In this document: in pieces, positions 8,115-16,156 of the stretch
How positions within the stretch are numbered: position 1 is the stretch's first letter
Layout of the letters: every line of letters starts with the position of its first letter
From: Ferrimonas kyonanensis DSM 18153
GTDB lineage: Bacteria > Pseudomonadota > Gammaproteobacteria > Enterobacterales > Shewanellaceae
Direction of reading: 5' to 3'
Assembly: GCF_000425405.1 (NCBI RefSeq)
Contig: NZ_AUDJ01000002.1
Location: 124,001 to 188,000, forward strand
Length of the DNA: 64,000 nucleotides
The notes under the pieces: model-generated
What the model saw: the letters and a program-made list of their open reading frames with translations, nothing else
Databases searched by the model: none
What the model was told of the DNA's origin: nothing
Made by a program: the position numbers and the translations under genes

Positions 8115-8714
8115 TCAACGCCGGTTTCGGCCTACCAGAAATGCCAGTTCGGCGGCGTTTTTTACCCCCATTTTTTTCAGTAAGTTATGTCGGTGGATCT
8201 CCACGGTGCGCTGGGCGATGAACAGTTTATCGCAGATCTCTTTGTTGGTTGTGCCCTCGACGACCAGTTGCATTAGTTGGCGCTCTCGCTCGGTCAGCTG
8301 GGCGACTCTGGCCTCCCAGTCCTCAGCCTGACTGTCTTCCTGCTGTCGCTCCTGCGAGGCCTTGAGGCCACGCTCAATCAGTGGCAGTAGCCGATCGCCG
8401 TCCACCGGTTTTTCCAGGAAATCCAGGGCGCCGGCCTTCAGTGCGGTAACCGCCCGGGGGACATTGGCGTGGCCGGTGAGAATGATCACCGACAGCAGGC
8501 TGCCGCGCCGGTTGAGTTCCTGTTGCAAGGCGAGGCCATCCAGACCGGGCATCTCAATATCCAGGATTGCGACCCCGGTTTGATCCGGCTCTACCGCGTC
8601 GAGAAAGGCCGTGGCACTGTCGAAGCCGGTGGCACTCTTCCCCTTGGCTTCCAGCATCCACTGCAGGGATTCCCTGACGTCGTTGTCGTCATCAACAAGG
8701 AAGATGGCGTTCAT
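8115..8714 (-). CDS. FixJ/TtrR-family response regulator
   Basis: A 199-residue two-domain regulator. The receiver domain (1-120) has the acidic cluster DDD at 8-10, phosphoacceptor Asp52 in LDIEMPG, Thr80 and Lys102 in LEKP. The output domain (about 135-195) is a LuxR/FixJ helix-turn-helix (LTERERQLMQLVVEGTTNKEICDKLFIAQRTVEIHR). Phosphorylation by the partner kinase should promote DNA binding and activation. Its ATG overlaps the TGA of the kinase gene in an ATGA arrangement, so the pair is translationally coupled. The nearest target candidate is the divergent porin gene, but this is inference. Confidence 0.92.
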   Translation of the reverse strand: MNAIFLVDDDNDVRESLQWMLEAKGKSATGFDSATAFLDAVEPDQTGVAILDIEMPGLDGLALQQELNRRGSLLSVIILTGHANVPRAVTALKAGALDFLEKPVDGDRLLPLIERGLKASQERQQEDSQAEDWEARVAQLTERERQLMQLVVEGTTNKEICDKLFIAQRTVEIHRHNLLKKMGVKNAAELAFLVGRNRR

Positions 8715-10477
8715 GGTGTACTCCTCAGGGGAAAATGGCAGACAAGCGCCAGGCCGGGTTGTTGACCTTGAGCTTCGATGCGGCCGTTGTGCTCTTCGAC
8801 AATGCGTTTGCAGATGGTCATGCCCAGTCCCAGCCCGTCAGGTTTGTCGCTCTCAAACGGCAGAAACAGTCGGGCCAGCTTGGCGTCGCTGAGTCCGGGG
8901 CCCCGGTCGCGTACCGACAGGAACAGCTCGTCGCCGGAGTGGGTGAGGCCGATCTCCAGCCGCCGCTGCGCCTCCGGCAGACTCAGCATCGCCTCCATGC
9001 CGTTGCGCATCAGATTGACCAGCACCTGTTGCAGCAGGGTGGGGTCGCCGGTAATCACCCCCGCCGATACCGGTTTCTTAAGCTCAATCTGGCAGCGGTT
9101 ATGGCGGCAGTCCGGGGCCATCAGCGCCAGGGTTTCCTTAACCAGAGCGGAGAGTTCAACCGGTTCCTGCTGACTGGTTCGGGCGCAGAACTCCCGCAGT
9201 TTGCGGATGATATCCCGGGCACGGTCGGTCTGATCGGCGATGCGATCCAGCCCCTGATTGAGTGCGCCCCTGTCCAGGCTCTCTGACTCCAGCCGGTACT
9301 GGCACCCCTGAGTCAGGTAGCGAATGCTAGCCAGTGGCTGGTTCAGTTCATGGGCGATGCCGGAAGCCATCTCGCCGGTCAGCAGTACCCGCTGGGCTTT
9401 GTAAAACCCGCGCTGTTGTTGCTCCAGATCCTCTTGAGTCTGGCGGTGGTCGGCCATCTCCTGCTGCAGTTGGGCTGTACGCCGGGTCACCATGGCCCTG
9501 ACCCTCAGGTGGTGGACATACCCCAGTATCAGCAGGGACGCCAGCCCCAGCAAGTAGGGCGTTATCTCGGGCCAGAGTTCGCGCCAGTCTGCATTGAAGG
9601 GCCACAGGCGGATCTCCTTGAGCAGGGCATACACATGGCTGTCATCCACCGGCACGGTCCAGCCCTCGTAGCGGCCAATGTTCGCGGCTGGGCTGCCGGG
9701 TTCCAGATCGAGCAGCAGCCGGGCAACCTGCCGCGCCAGACGGTTGCTGGTATGGCCCATCTTAGAGAGGGATGAGTAGGGGTAGAGCCGGGTACTGCTG
9801 ACGCAGGGCCCGGCTACATCGAGGGGCAGGGCCACGGCCAGCTTGCCTTTCGGCAACTGACCACTGCTTTCCATTCGCTCCAGCAGGCAGGTGGGCACTA
9901 TGGCGGCATCGGCGTTGCCGCTGGCGACCTGGTGCAGCAGCTTGGACTGGGGGAAACCGACAAACTTCAGGAAGGGAAAATCACTCAGGGGGTGCAGCCC
10001 CTGTTGATCCAGTTCCCGCCAGAAAGCGATAAAGCCGCCAAACGCCTGCTGACTGACCGACACCAGACGCTGCGAGCGCAGCGATTGCAGGTTGTCCATC
10101 TGGTGGCCCTGGCGGGTGACAATCGCCGACCCGACCGCAAAGGCCGGATCTCGTCCGCCCAGAGGCTTCAGGCTCAGTAACTGGCTGGAGCCATAACCCT
10201 GTTTGAGCTGCAGGGATTTGACGGCGTTGCCAATAAAGAAATCAAAGGACTGGTGCTGCACCAAACGATCTACCTGGTGGGGCCGCAGTGCCAGCAGAAC
10301 CAGCTTGTGCTCATCCAAGTGGGCATTGAGGTAGTCCACTGTCGGTTGCCAGCGTTGGCGCACCTTATCCGGTGCGTCAAACGCCAATACTGCCATGCGC
10401 ACCGGCTCGCGGCTCATGGCCTGGGGGGCAGCCAGTAACAGGGCAAAACAAACAAGGGTTATCAATCGGGTAGTCAC
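8711..10477 (-). CDS. Sensor histidine kinase with PhnD-type periplasmic sensor (TtrS-like)
   Basis: A 588-residue membrane kinase. After a signal-like N-terminus (VTTRLITLVCFALLLAAPQA), about 280 residues resemble the PhnD/ABC substrate-binding fold (PVRMAVLAFDAP.., FDFFIGN.., ADAAIVPTCLLERM). A transmembrane helix (YLLGLASLLILGYVHHL), a coiled coil, the H-box GEMASGIAHELNQPLASIRYL and HATPase motifs (N-box LMRNGMEAM, DRGPGLSD, GLGLGMTICKR) follow. This layout with a FixJ-type partner is that of TtrS/TtrR, which sense tetrathionate. No ttrBCA genes are nearby, so the ligand is unknown; another small oxyanion or organic substrate is possible. GTG 10477 is chosen because it directly precedes the signal segment; the upstream extension lacks a good start. 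Confidence 0.85.
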   Translation of the reverse strand: MTTRLITLVCFALLLAAPQAMSREPVRMAVLAFDAPDKVRQRWQPTVDYLNAHLDEHKLVLLALRPHQVDRLVQHQSFDFFIGNAVKSLQLKQGYGSSQLLSLKPLGGRDPAFAVGSAIVTRQGHQMDNLQSLRSQRLVSVSQQAFGGFIAFWRELDQQGLHPLSDFPFLKFVGFPQSKLLHQVASGNADAAIVPTCLLERMESSGQLPKGKLAVALPLDVAGPCVSSTRLYPYSSLSKMGHTSNRLARQVARLLLDLEPGSPAANIGRYEGWTVPVDDSHVYALLKEIRLWPFNADWRELWPEITPYLLGLASLLILGYVHHLRVRAMVTRRTAQLQQEMADHRQTQEDLEQQQRGFYKAQRVLLTGEMASGIAHELNQPLASIRYLTQGCQYRLESESLDRGALNQGLDRIADQTDRARDIIRKLREFCARTSQQEPVELSALVKETLALMAPDCRHNRCQIELKKPVSAGVITGDPTLLQQVLVNLMRNGMEAMLSLPEAQRRLEIGLTHSGDELFLSVRDRGPGLSDAKLARLFLPFESDKPDGLGLGMTICKRIVEEHNGRIEAQGQQPGLALVCHFPLRSTP

Positions 10478-10761
10478 GGTGTCTCGCAGCAGATTGTCGA
10501 CAGGCACAGTGTAGTTGCAGCAAGCGGGAGTGAGTGTGAGTTGGCTCACCTTAAGGGCCGGCATACGGAAAACCACTATATCGACTCCGGGGGGGCTTTG
10601 GTGAACTGTTATCAGGCAAAGGGCGCTGGCTCCAGCTGTGATTGCAGGGGGAGCGACCGGACCTGGTAGGGACGCCGGCAAGCCGTTTTAAGCACAGTCA
10701 ATTTGCAAACAGATAACTAAATGACCTAAGCCCGGGCCCGCTGGCCCGCAGAGGATGAGTG

Positions 10762-11793
10762 ATGAAACTAGCACCAGTTACACTAGGATTGCTGGCCGGT
10801 CTGGCCAGTGTAGGCGTTCAGGCGAGCGAACTGCAGTTCTACGGCCGTATCGACTACTCGGTCACCAACAGTGACTCCGGCTCCGCGACGCACGATGGCA
10901 AGTCCGGCACCATTTTGGAGAACAACTTTACCCGTGTGGGGATTCGCGGCGAGGTGCCCATCAATGATGCCCTGGCGTTCTTCTACCGTGCCGAAGTCGG
11001 CCTTAATGGTGATGACCAGGACGGCAAGACCGTCTCTTCCCGCCCCACCTATGCGGGCTTGAAGCACGACACCTTCGGTTCCGTGGCGTTTGGTCGCATC
11101 GACCCGGTATTCAAGATGTCCAAGGGCTTTGCCGATGCCTTTGACAACTACAGCCTCAAGCATGACCGCCTGTTTGCCGGAGACAAGCGCCATGGCGACT
11201 CTCTGGAGTACCGCACCGCCAAGTTCAGCGGCTTGCAGCTTGGAGTAAGCTATCTGCTGGAGGATGACTACTACAGTGAGGATGATCTCCGTAAGGACAA
11301 TGGTAACTACCAGTTGGCGCTGACCTACGGTGACAAGCAGTTCCGCCACAGCAACCTCTACCTGGCCGCCGCCTACAGCGATGGCATCGAGGATGTTGAA
11401 GCCGCCCGTATCGTCGCTCACTACAAGCTGAACGACTGGACCTTTGGTACCATCATGCAGCAGTCCGAGTTGGTGAACCCCAATGCTGCCGACTATCAGG
11501 ATCGCGATGGTTTTGGCTTTATCGTCAGTACCACTTACCAGATGGGCGGCTGGAAACTGAAAGCCCAATACGGTGAAGATGACTCCGGCACCGGTAAAAT
11601 TGCTGGCCGGGTGTACGGCAAGCTGGGTGATCAAGTTGGCGACGTACCGACCGTCAGCCAGTGGGCCCTGGGCGCCGAGTACCGTTTCACCAAGCAGCTG
11701 AGATTCCACACCGAGTTGGGTCAGTTCACCGTGGATGAATACAGCGAGTTCGACGACACCATCACCAGCGTCGGTCTGCGTTACGACTTCTAA
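10762..11793 (+). CDS. Outer-membrane porin (Gram-negative trimeric porin type)
   Basis: A 343-residue protein with a signal peptide cleaved after VQA, mature N-terminus SELQFYGRIDYSVTN, alternating amphipathic strands throughout, and the C-terminal YDF (terminal phenylalanine needed for BAM assembly). Segments such as RVGIRGEVPIND and AFGRIDPVFK are typical of general porins of the OmpC/Omp35 kind. It forms a passive channel for small solutes. ATG 10762 follows GAGGA at 10751-10755. The gene stands divergent to the TtrS/TtrR-like pair with 284 bp between them, which suggests control by that regulator. A strong terminator follows. Confidence 0.92.
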   Translation: MKLAPVTLGLLAGLASVGVQASELQFYGRIDYSVTNSDSGSATHDGKSGTILENNFTRVGIRGEVPINDALAFFYRAEVGLNGDDQDGKTVSSRPTYAGLKHDTFGSVAFGRIDPVFKMSKGFADAFDNYSLKHDRLFAGDKRHGDSLEYRTAKFSGLQLGVSYLLEDDYYSEDDLRKDNGNYQLALTYGDKQFRHSNLYLAAAYSDGIEDVEAARIVAHYKLNDWTFGTIMQQSELVNPNAADYQDRDGFGFIVSTTYQMGGWKLKAQYGEDDSGTGKIAGRVYGKLGDQVGDVPTVSQWALGAEYRFTKQLRFHTELGQFTVDEYSEFDDTITSVGLRYDF

Positions 11794-11817
11794 GCCTGTA
11801 AAGCGTCACTCCTGAAG

Positions 11818-11850
11818 GCCCCTGCCGACTCCTGCGGCGGGGGCTTTTTT
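11818..11850 (+). terminator. Rho-independent terminator of the porin gene
   Basis: GCCCCTGCCG and CGGCGGGGGC pair with one G-U, followed by six T, 24 bp after the porin stop codon. Confidence 0.9.
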
Positions 11851-11924
11851 GTCTGTAAGCGCCACATACCGGTCATTAGGGGGGCACTACAGTCCAGGGA
11901 ATGGTGTGAAATTGAACCGCCTTG

Positions 11925-12332
11925 CTATAACGACATACCATTTACAATTGACCAATGATACGGCATCAAGTCTCGCAACGGCTTAAAGCAAAGCTCATTC
12001 TGCTCATTCGACACAGCCGCCAAAACATCACCTCCCCAATGGACCAACCTTTCTTGGCAGATACCACAAGGTGACAAAATTAGGAATGTACTAGATTCGT
12101 CTTCACGACATAGGCACAACGAATGCGTTACCGATTCCTGCAATTTATGAGCTTCAAGGTACGCGCCGACTTCCATGCACACTGACAAAGCATCGTTCTT
12201 AACGTCCGGTGCAACACTCGTCAGAATGCGGCCCGTGTCTGTGCGCACAGCAGCGGCTCCACCAAATCCGGTTGGGTATCTACGCTCAATCAACTCTACT
12301 GCGGCCTCGTACAACTCTTGTTCTACGTTCAT
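11925..12332 (-). CDS. Cytidine/blasticidin deaminase-like protein
   Basis: About 135 residues with the zinc-binding pattern of the cytidine deaminase fold: CMEV (first zinc cysteine and catalytic glutamate; the usual alanine is methionine) and SPCGICQERL (two further zinc cysteines). A GFGGAAAVRTDTGRI segment matches the substrate-side strand. The family hydrolytically deaminates cytidine or analogues such as blasticidin S. The gene lies in the AT-rich cassette region, and its stop codon overlaps GTTATAG, as cassette genes often do with the start of an attC. The start is uncertain: ATG 12332 begins MNVEQELYEA, but in-frame upstream starts reach 12401. The true substrate is unknown. Confidence 0.8.
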   Translation of the reverse strand: MNVEQELYEAAVELIERRYPTGFGGAAAVRTDTGRILTSVAPDVKNDALSVCMEVGAYLEAHKLQESVTHSLCLCREDESSTFLILSPCGICQERLVHWGGDVLAAVSNEQNELCFKPLRDLMPYHWSIVNGMSL

Positions 12333-12632
12333 ATCCTTCCCAGACCATTTATACGCCAAATCACCGCCTGTCACCTGGACTCCCTTGCCGAACATCTGCA
12401 TGCAGCAGCAGTGACTTACATTCGGAGCTTATCGCAAAGTATCAGTGTATTAAGGTGTGTTCAACGGTCTTTGCAAATAGGCAAAACGTAGCGAGTATTA
12501 AAGAGTCAAAGCAGGCACTCGGCATGCCAGGCTGGCTCGGCCCTAGGGCTCCGACCGCCACATTGCGGTCATTGGCTTTGGCGTAATGTAAAATGGGGCA
12601 GCTTCATCCACTATCTGCGCACCTTGTTTCAT
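12333..12632. other. 300-bp intercassette region
   Basis: No gene is recognised. It holds a six-base-pair hairpin GACCGC-CACATT-GCGGTC at 12553-12570. Its GCCACATTGCGGTCATT (12557-12573) is repeated with two mismatches at 13779-13795. The AACAAGGTGCGCAG on the minus strand just after the next gene's stop (about 12605-12628) looks like the first arm of a degenerate attC. Confidence 0.4.
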
Positions 12633-12926
12633 TTATTCACTACTCTGGTGACTACTTAATCTATACTGACCAGGAACAAGTGAACCAATAGCAAGTATTA
12701 CGACAGTAAAGAGTAAAAATCTAAGTTCGCCATCTTGAATAGTCTCATCAAATAATTGCATGCAAAAAATTATCATTACAGCACAATAAAAAGTGACAAA
12801 TCCGCGGCGGCGTGTGAATTCATGTAAGGTATTACACTTGGTGCATCTACACTTTGTTTCGACAAATGAAGTCAAAAACCAACGTAAAGACAGTTTTTTT
12901 GAACATTTTTGGCAGCGCGGTAACAT
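12633..12926 (-). CDS. Small zinc-ribbon membrane protein (cassette gene)
   Basis: A 97-residue protein. CQKC at residues 5-8 and a CRCTKC cluster near 28-33 form a probable zinc ribbon, followed by two hydrophobic helices (FVTFYCAVMIIFCMQLF and FLLFTVVILAIGSLV) and a short polar tail. AAGGAG seven bases before ATG 12926 fixes the start. The pattern resembles small CXXC-CXXC proteins of unknown role found in many bacteria and in integron cassettes. An attC site lies directly upstream on the minus strand, so this is one complete cassette reading frame. Confidence 0.75.
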   Translation of the reverse strand: MLPRCQKCSKKLSLRWFLTSFVETKCRCTKCNTLHEFTRRRGFVTFYCAVMIIFCMQLFDETIQDGELRFLLFTVVILAIGSLVPGQYRLSSHQSSE

Positions 12927-12953
12927 TAACTCACTCCTTGCATTCGATAAATA

Positions 12954-13072
12954 TAACGCCACAACTCTGTGGTGCATAGCGGTTGGCTATACTCTGCGAG
13001 GAACGAGCAACATACAGCCAAACCCGTTGCTTTGATCCTGACTGATCCTGACCCGTTTGCAGTGGCTTGTTA
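12954..13072 (-). other. attC recombination site (integron cassette)
   Basis: On the minus strand the 119 bp open with TAACAAGCCACTGC, directly after a gene stop codon, and close with GTTGTGGCGTTA. The arms TAAC(AA)GCCAC and GTGGCGTTA are complementary apart from bulged bases, and the inner GGTTTGGCT and AGCCAACC also pair. Length, imperfect palindrome and terminal GCGTTA fit attC sites of Vibrio/Shewanella-type chromosomal integrons, recognised as folded bottom strands by IntI. Confidence 0.8.
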
Positions 13073-13486
13073 TCAGTCATTTTCTATAACTAGTGAAACA
13101 CCAGATTCGTACTTTTGATTAAACCAAATCAACTTATCTATGGGTACATTATGGAAAATGAGCCGTTTATTTGTTTCCCATTCGATTCTAAATTCATTTG
13201 GGGTACCTCTTATTCCTAGCAATCCGCGATACACTTCACCAGTTTCTATATTCTCAATCAACACACCACTTTCTGTGGATGAGAAAGCACCACAATCTGA
13301 TGAGCCGTACTTAGCTATCAATTTGCCGTTTGGAGATATAACTTCATCGATTTCTTCGTGTTCACACAAATCGGGAAAATCAACTTCAAAGTAAGAAATA
13401 GCAAGTCCGCACACCTTTACGGTTAGCCAAAGGTAAAATATCGTAGCTCCAAAGTTTACAAGGAAACGGCTAATTATCTTTTTCAT
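13073..13486 (-). CDS. Hypothetical membrane-anchored protein (cassette gene)
   Basis: A 137-residue protein with one N-terminal hydrophobic helix (FLVNFGATIFYLWLTVKVCGLAI) and a soluble domain containing ISPNGKLIAKYGSSDCGAFSSTESGVLIEN, a beta-strand pattern seen in several small hypothetical proteins. Two cysteines (in PDLCEHEE and SDCGAF) may form a disulphide if the domain is extracytoplasmic. Its TGA abuts an attC at 13072, which marks it as an integron cassette gene. Codons are AT-rich compared with the flanking chromosome. No function is recognised. Confidence 0.7.
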   Translation of the reverse strand: MKKIISRFLVNFGATIFYLWLTVKVCGLAISYFEVDFPDLCEHEEIDEVISPNGKLIAKYGSSDCGAFSSTESGVLIENIETGEVYRGLLGIRGTPNEFRIEWETNKRLIFHNVPIDKLIWFNQKYESGVSLVIEND

Positions 13487-13810
13487 GTACCGCGATTCCT
13501 CATACGATGGATAAAAGTATATTAGTGTGAATTCCGCATAGCTGGGTGAAAGTGAAAATTCGTACTAACACTGGCGAACATGAGAACACGTTAGCAAGCT
13601 AATCTCACTTAATCAATGACTTAACTCGGCATTTTCGCTGTTCCTATAGTGAAACTGAGAGTTCATGTCCACAGTCATCTGCGTACAGGCTCAATGAACG
13701 AGTGTGGCGCCTGAAGCGAGCTATCACGGGAGCATGCCTCAGGGGTTGGAGGAGCAGCCTGGTTGACAGGCAGCGCACGCCACATTGCAGTCGTTCAGGA
13801 GGTTGGGGTG
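13487..13810. other. 324-bp non-coding part of a cassette
   Basis: No gene longer than about 30 codons with a ribosome binding site is seen. It contains ATTAGTGTGAATTCCGCA (13520-13537) and GGTGAAAGTGAAAATTCGTA (13545-13564), both related to motifs at 14556-14576 and 14796-14815, and a G+C-rich stretch near 13700-13810. It probably carries the promoter of the 13073-13486 gene. Confidence 0.4.
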
Positions 13811-13932
13811 TAACGCCGCGTTAAGTAGTGAGCAACGCAGCCACGAAACTTAACCAGACCACCGTAAACACTAAACCCAACGATGAAATGAAAAATGCCA
13901 TGCGTTGGGAATCTGTCTTAAACGCTTTGTTA
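13811..13932 (-). other. attC recombination site (integron cassette)
   Basis: On the minus strand this 122-bp site begins TAACAAAGCGTTTAAGACAG and ends ACTTAACGCGGCGTTA. The arms match with only a few mismatches and a bulge, and an inner pair CCCAACG/CGTTGGG encloses an AT-rich segment. This is the classic attC layout of chromosomal integrons in Vibrio and Shewanella relatives. It starts seven bases after the stop of the SEC-C gene. Confidence 0.88.
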
Positions 13933-13939
13933 TAGCGAT

Positions 13940-14518
13940 TTAGCCACAACACTTCTTGTTCTTTTTTCCTGAACCACAGTAACACTGATCGTTTCTTCCA
14001 GTGTACTTTTTAGCGAGAGACAAGATAGCTGGATAAAGTACCGATGCTCTCATTTGGAACTGATTCAGATCAGATTGAGCAACAATACCTTGATTATCCA
14101 TACGTAATTTGTCTTGCTCAACTTCTATAGCAATGTACTCAGATAATGATTGGTCACTTATCAAAGGCACAAATTTTGTCGGAAGAAAGTTATGCTTAAC
14201 GAGAGTTTCGACCGAACTGTCAGGAGCAAACTTCAATAGCCCCGTCCTATATTCATTCGGTGTTACGCAGACTAATGAATTGTCAGGCATTTTGACGACA
14301 GCATGAGCTGTCATTTTGATTGAAATATTCCCTAAACACGAAAAAACCCAGCCAAATTGCACACTACCGCCATATTTTTCAATGTAAGCAGTGACATTGT
14401 TTAGACAATTAAGTGGCTTGGCACTCGGTTCGGGTTGAACAGGAATCATCTTTAAATCTTCGACACCTAGTTTATCTAGCAAATTATTACTTAATTCTGA
14501 TAACTCAAAATACTGCAA
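13940..14518 (-). CDS. SEC-C motif protein (cassette gene)
   Basis: A 192-residue protein ending in GRNDQCYCGSGKKNKKCCG, a complete SEC-C zinc-binding motif (C-X-C-X8-CC) like that at the SecA C-terminus. The first ~165 residues are a mixed alpha/beta domain that I do not recognise. SEC-C tails bind zinc and often mediate contact with ribosomes, SecB or nucleic acids; the role here is unknown. TTG 14518 is chosen as start because TAGGAGT lies nine bases upstream. The attC immediately downstream shows it belongs to the cassette array. Codons are AT-rich. Confidence 0.75.
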   Translation of the reverse strand: MQYFELSELSNNLLDKLGVEDLKMIPVQPEPSAKPLNCLNNVTAYIEKYGGSVQFGWVFSCLGNISIKMTAHAVVKMPDNSLVCVTPNEYRTGLLKFAPDSSVETLVKHNFLPTKFVPLISDQSLSEYIAIEVEQDKLRMDNQGIVAQSDLNQFQMRASVLYPAILSLAKKYTGRNDQCYCGSGKKNKKCCG

Positions 14519-14919
14519 TTCTGTACTCCTAACTCAACAATCGCTATAACAGTGTATTAGTGCGAATTCGCACTAAGCCCGAAATCCACACCTCAGCAAT
14601 TGGTTTACTCTACTCTATTTTCTCACATACAAACAATAGGTTAGCTAAGAGTTGCCGAAATTTTCAACTGGCAATTGGTGTGGAAAGTGCGCATGAATAC
14701 ATAGTGGGGTCTACATAAACACAGTTAGCTAAAAATTTTTCTTCCCTAATCAAATGGATACCAGGTGGTTGTAGGTAAAAGTGAGAATTTTTACCGGTGA
14801 AAGTGCGCATTCGTAGTTACTGACGTTTTGGGTATGGAGCCAATGACTGCAATTGGCGCCAAAGCGGCCATTCATCCTGTGGGCTGAGGTGACTTAAGGT
14901 GATGTTGGCACAGGGGGAG
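14519..14919. other. 400-bp non-coding end of the cassette region
   Basis: No gene is recognised. It contains a perfect 20-bp palindrome (14557-14576), a hairpin GGTAAAA-TTTTACC (14773-14794), and two copies of the GTGRAAGTGCGCAT motif (about 14690 and 14797). A segment CCAATGACTGCAATTGGCGCC lies at about 14841-14861. It may be the junction between cassette DNA and the stable chromosome. Confidence 0.4.
14557..14576. repeat. Perfect 20-bp palindrome upstream of the SEC-C gene
   Basis: TTAGTGCGAATTCGCACTAA is identical on both strands, about 40 bp upstream of the TTG start of the SEC-C gene. A degenerate copy, ATTAGTGTGAATTCCGCA, stands at the same relative place upstream of the 13486 gene. 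Position and symmetry suit an operator or cassette promoter element; the regulator is unknown. Confidence 0.6.
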
Positions 14920-14956
14920 AAACAAAGAACCTCCCCAGTGCCGAACATAGGGGAGG
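14920..14956 (-). terminator. Terminator downstream of apbE
   Basis: On the minus strand CCTCCCC and GGGGAGG pair around a 13-base loop, followed by TTCTTTGTTT, 24 bp after the apbE stop. Confidence 0.7.
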
Positions 14957-14980
14957 CTGGGTGACGGCAAGAGTTGTGGT

Positions 14981-16129
14981 CTAGTGACGGCTTAAACGCT
15001 CAAACCCCGAGCTGTAGACTCGCCTGCCATTCTCATCCAGTACCCAGACGCCCTCCAGGTAATTGAGCTTTTCGGCCAGGGCTTTTGCCCGGTCCAGGGG
15101 CATCAGGAACAGGGTGGTGGAGAGCACATCGGCGTAGATGTGGTTGTTTGAGAGCACCACAGAGGTGGCCACGCCGCCCTGTTTGGGATAGAGGGTGGTG
15201 GGGTCGATGATGTGGTGGTACTCCTTGCCACCCACTTCAAAGTATTTGAGGTAGTTGCCGCTGGTGACCACGGTAAGGTTTTCGCCGGTCACCACCTCGG
15301 TGTAACGCGTTTCCATCTGATCACAGCCCGGCAATTGGAAGTCGTGCTTACGGCATACCGGGTTCTCGATGGCGGTCACAAAGGGGCGGCCCTCGGGGTG
15401 ACGGCCGTAGTGGCGGATGTTGCCGCCGGCGTTGATCACCACAGAGCGCATGCCTCGCTGCTTGAGTTGATCCAGCACCTTTTCCACCATCCAGCCTTTA
15501 GCGATGCCGCCAAGATCCAGGCTCATCCCCTCTGCCATGGTGATGCTGTGATTGGCCGCATTCAGATGAATATTGTTGATGCGGGTGTGGGTGGCGGCGG
15601 CCTTGAGCGCTTCGTTTGAGGGCAATGAACAGTCGTCGGGGCCCGCCCCCTGTTGGTTGCATTGAAACCGATGCTGTCGCCACAATTGCACCACGGGGCC
15701 GATGGCGATGTTGAAGTAGCCTCCGGAGAGGCGATGCCACTCCACTCCGGTCTGAATCAGCTCGAACAGCTCGGGGTCAACCCTATGGGTGGCGGTGGGA
15801 TCCAGGTTGATGGATTTGATGTTCACTAGGCCTGGATAGGTGTCGTAGTCAGAGGCCAGTTGGTGGTAGTGCTCAATCAGCCTCAGCGATTCGCACAGTG
15901 CCAATGCCGCATCTTCGCCGCCATCATCCAGTACCTCGACGCTGATGGAGGTGCCGAAGTAGTCCAGGGTGTAGAGCACACTGCGGTTTGGCTCTGACTG
16001 AATCAGCCCGTGCTGCTGGCAAAAGGCGGAGTCCGCGCTGCTGTTTGCGGCATTAGCCCAGGTGACATGGCCTGGTAGCAAAAGGGCCAGAATCAGTAAC
16101 CGGACGAGGCGGAGGGTCGATGAATGCAT
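14981..16129 (-). CDS. apbE: FAD:protein FMN transferase (ApbE family)
   Basis: A 382-residue protein with a signal peptide (LILALLLPGHVTWANA), so it acts in the periplasm. Family landmarks are SGGYFNIAIGPVVQLWR, MSLDLGGIAKGWMVEKV, VINAGGNIRHYG and HHIIDPTT, which build the Mg-FAD site. ApbE splits FAD and attaches FMN by a phosphoester bond to Thr/Ser of target proteins. The gene directly upstream in the same orientation encodes an FMN-binding lipoprotein, the probable substrate, with 60 bp containing a hairpin between them. The insert with CRKHDFQLPGCDQ adds two cysteines that could pair. This looks dedicated to one extracytoplasmic flavoprotein rather than to Nqr/Rnf. Confidence 0.92.
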   Translation of the reverse strand: MHSSTLRLVRLLILALLLPGHVTWANAANSSADSAFCQQHGLIQSEPNRSVLYTLDYFGTSISVEVLDDGGEDAALALCESLRLIEHYHQLASDYDTYPGLVNIKSINLDPTATHRVDPELFELIQTGVEWHRLSGGYFNIAIGPVVQLWRQHRFQCNQQGAGPDDCSLPSNEALKAAATHTRINNIHLNAANHSITMAEGMSLDLGGIAKGWMVEKVLDQLKQRGMRSVVINAGGNIRHYGRHPEGRPFVTAIENPVCRKHDFQLPGCDQMETRYTEVVTGENLTVVTSGNYLKYFEVGGKEYHHIIDPTTLYPKQGGVATSVVLSNNHIYADVLSTTLFLMPLDRAKALAEKLNYLEGVWVLDENGRRVYSSGFERLSRH

Positions 16130-16156
16130 GCTGGGCCTCAGGGTAGAGTGAATAAC

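Noticed and set aside
11880-11935. Complete third attC at the left end of the cassette region
   Set aside because: GTTATAGCAAGGCGG resembles the first arm, but no matching second arm was found within 150 bp, so only a remnant can be claimed.
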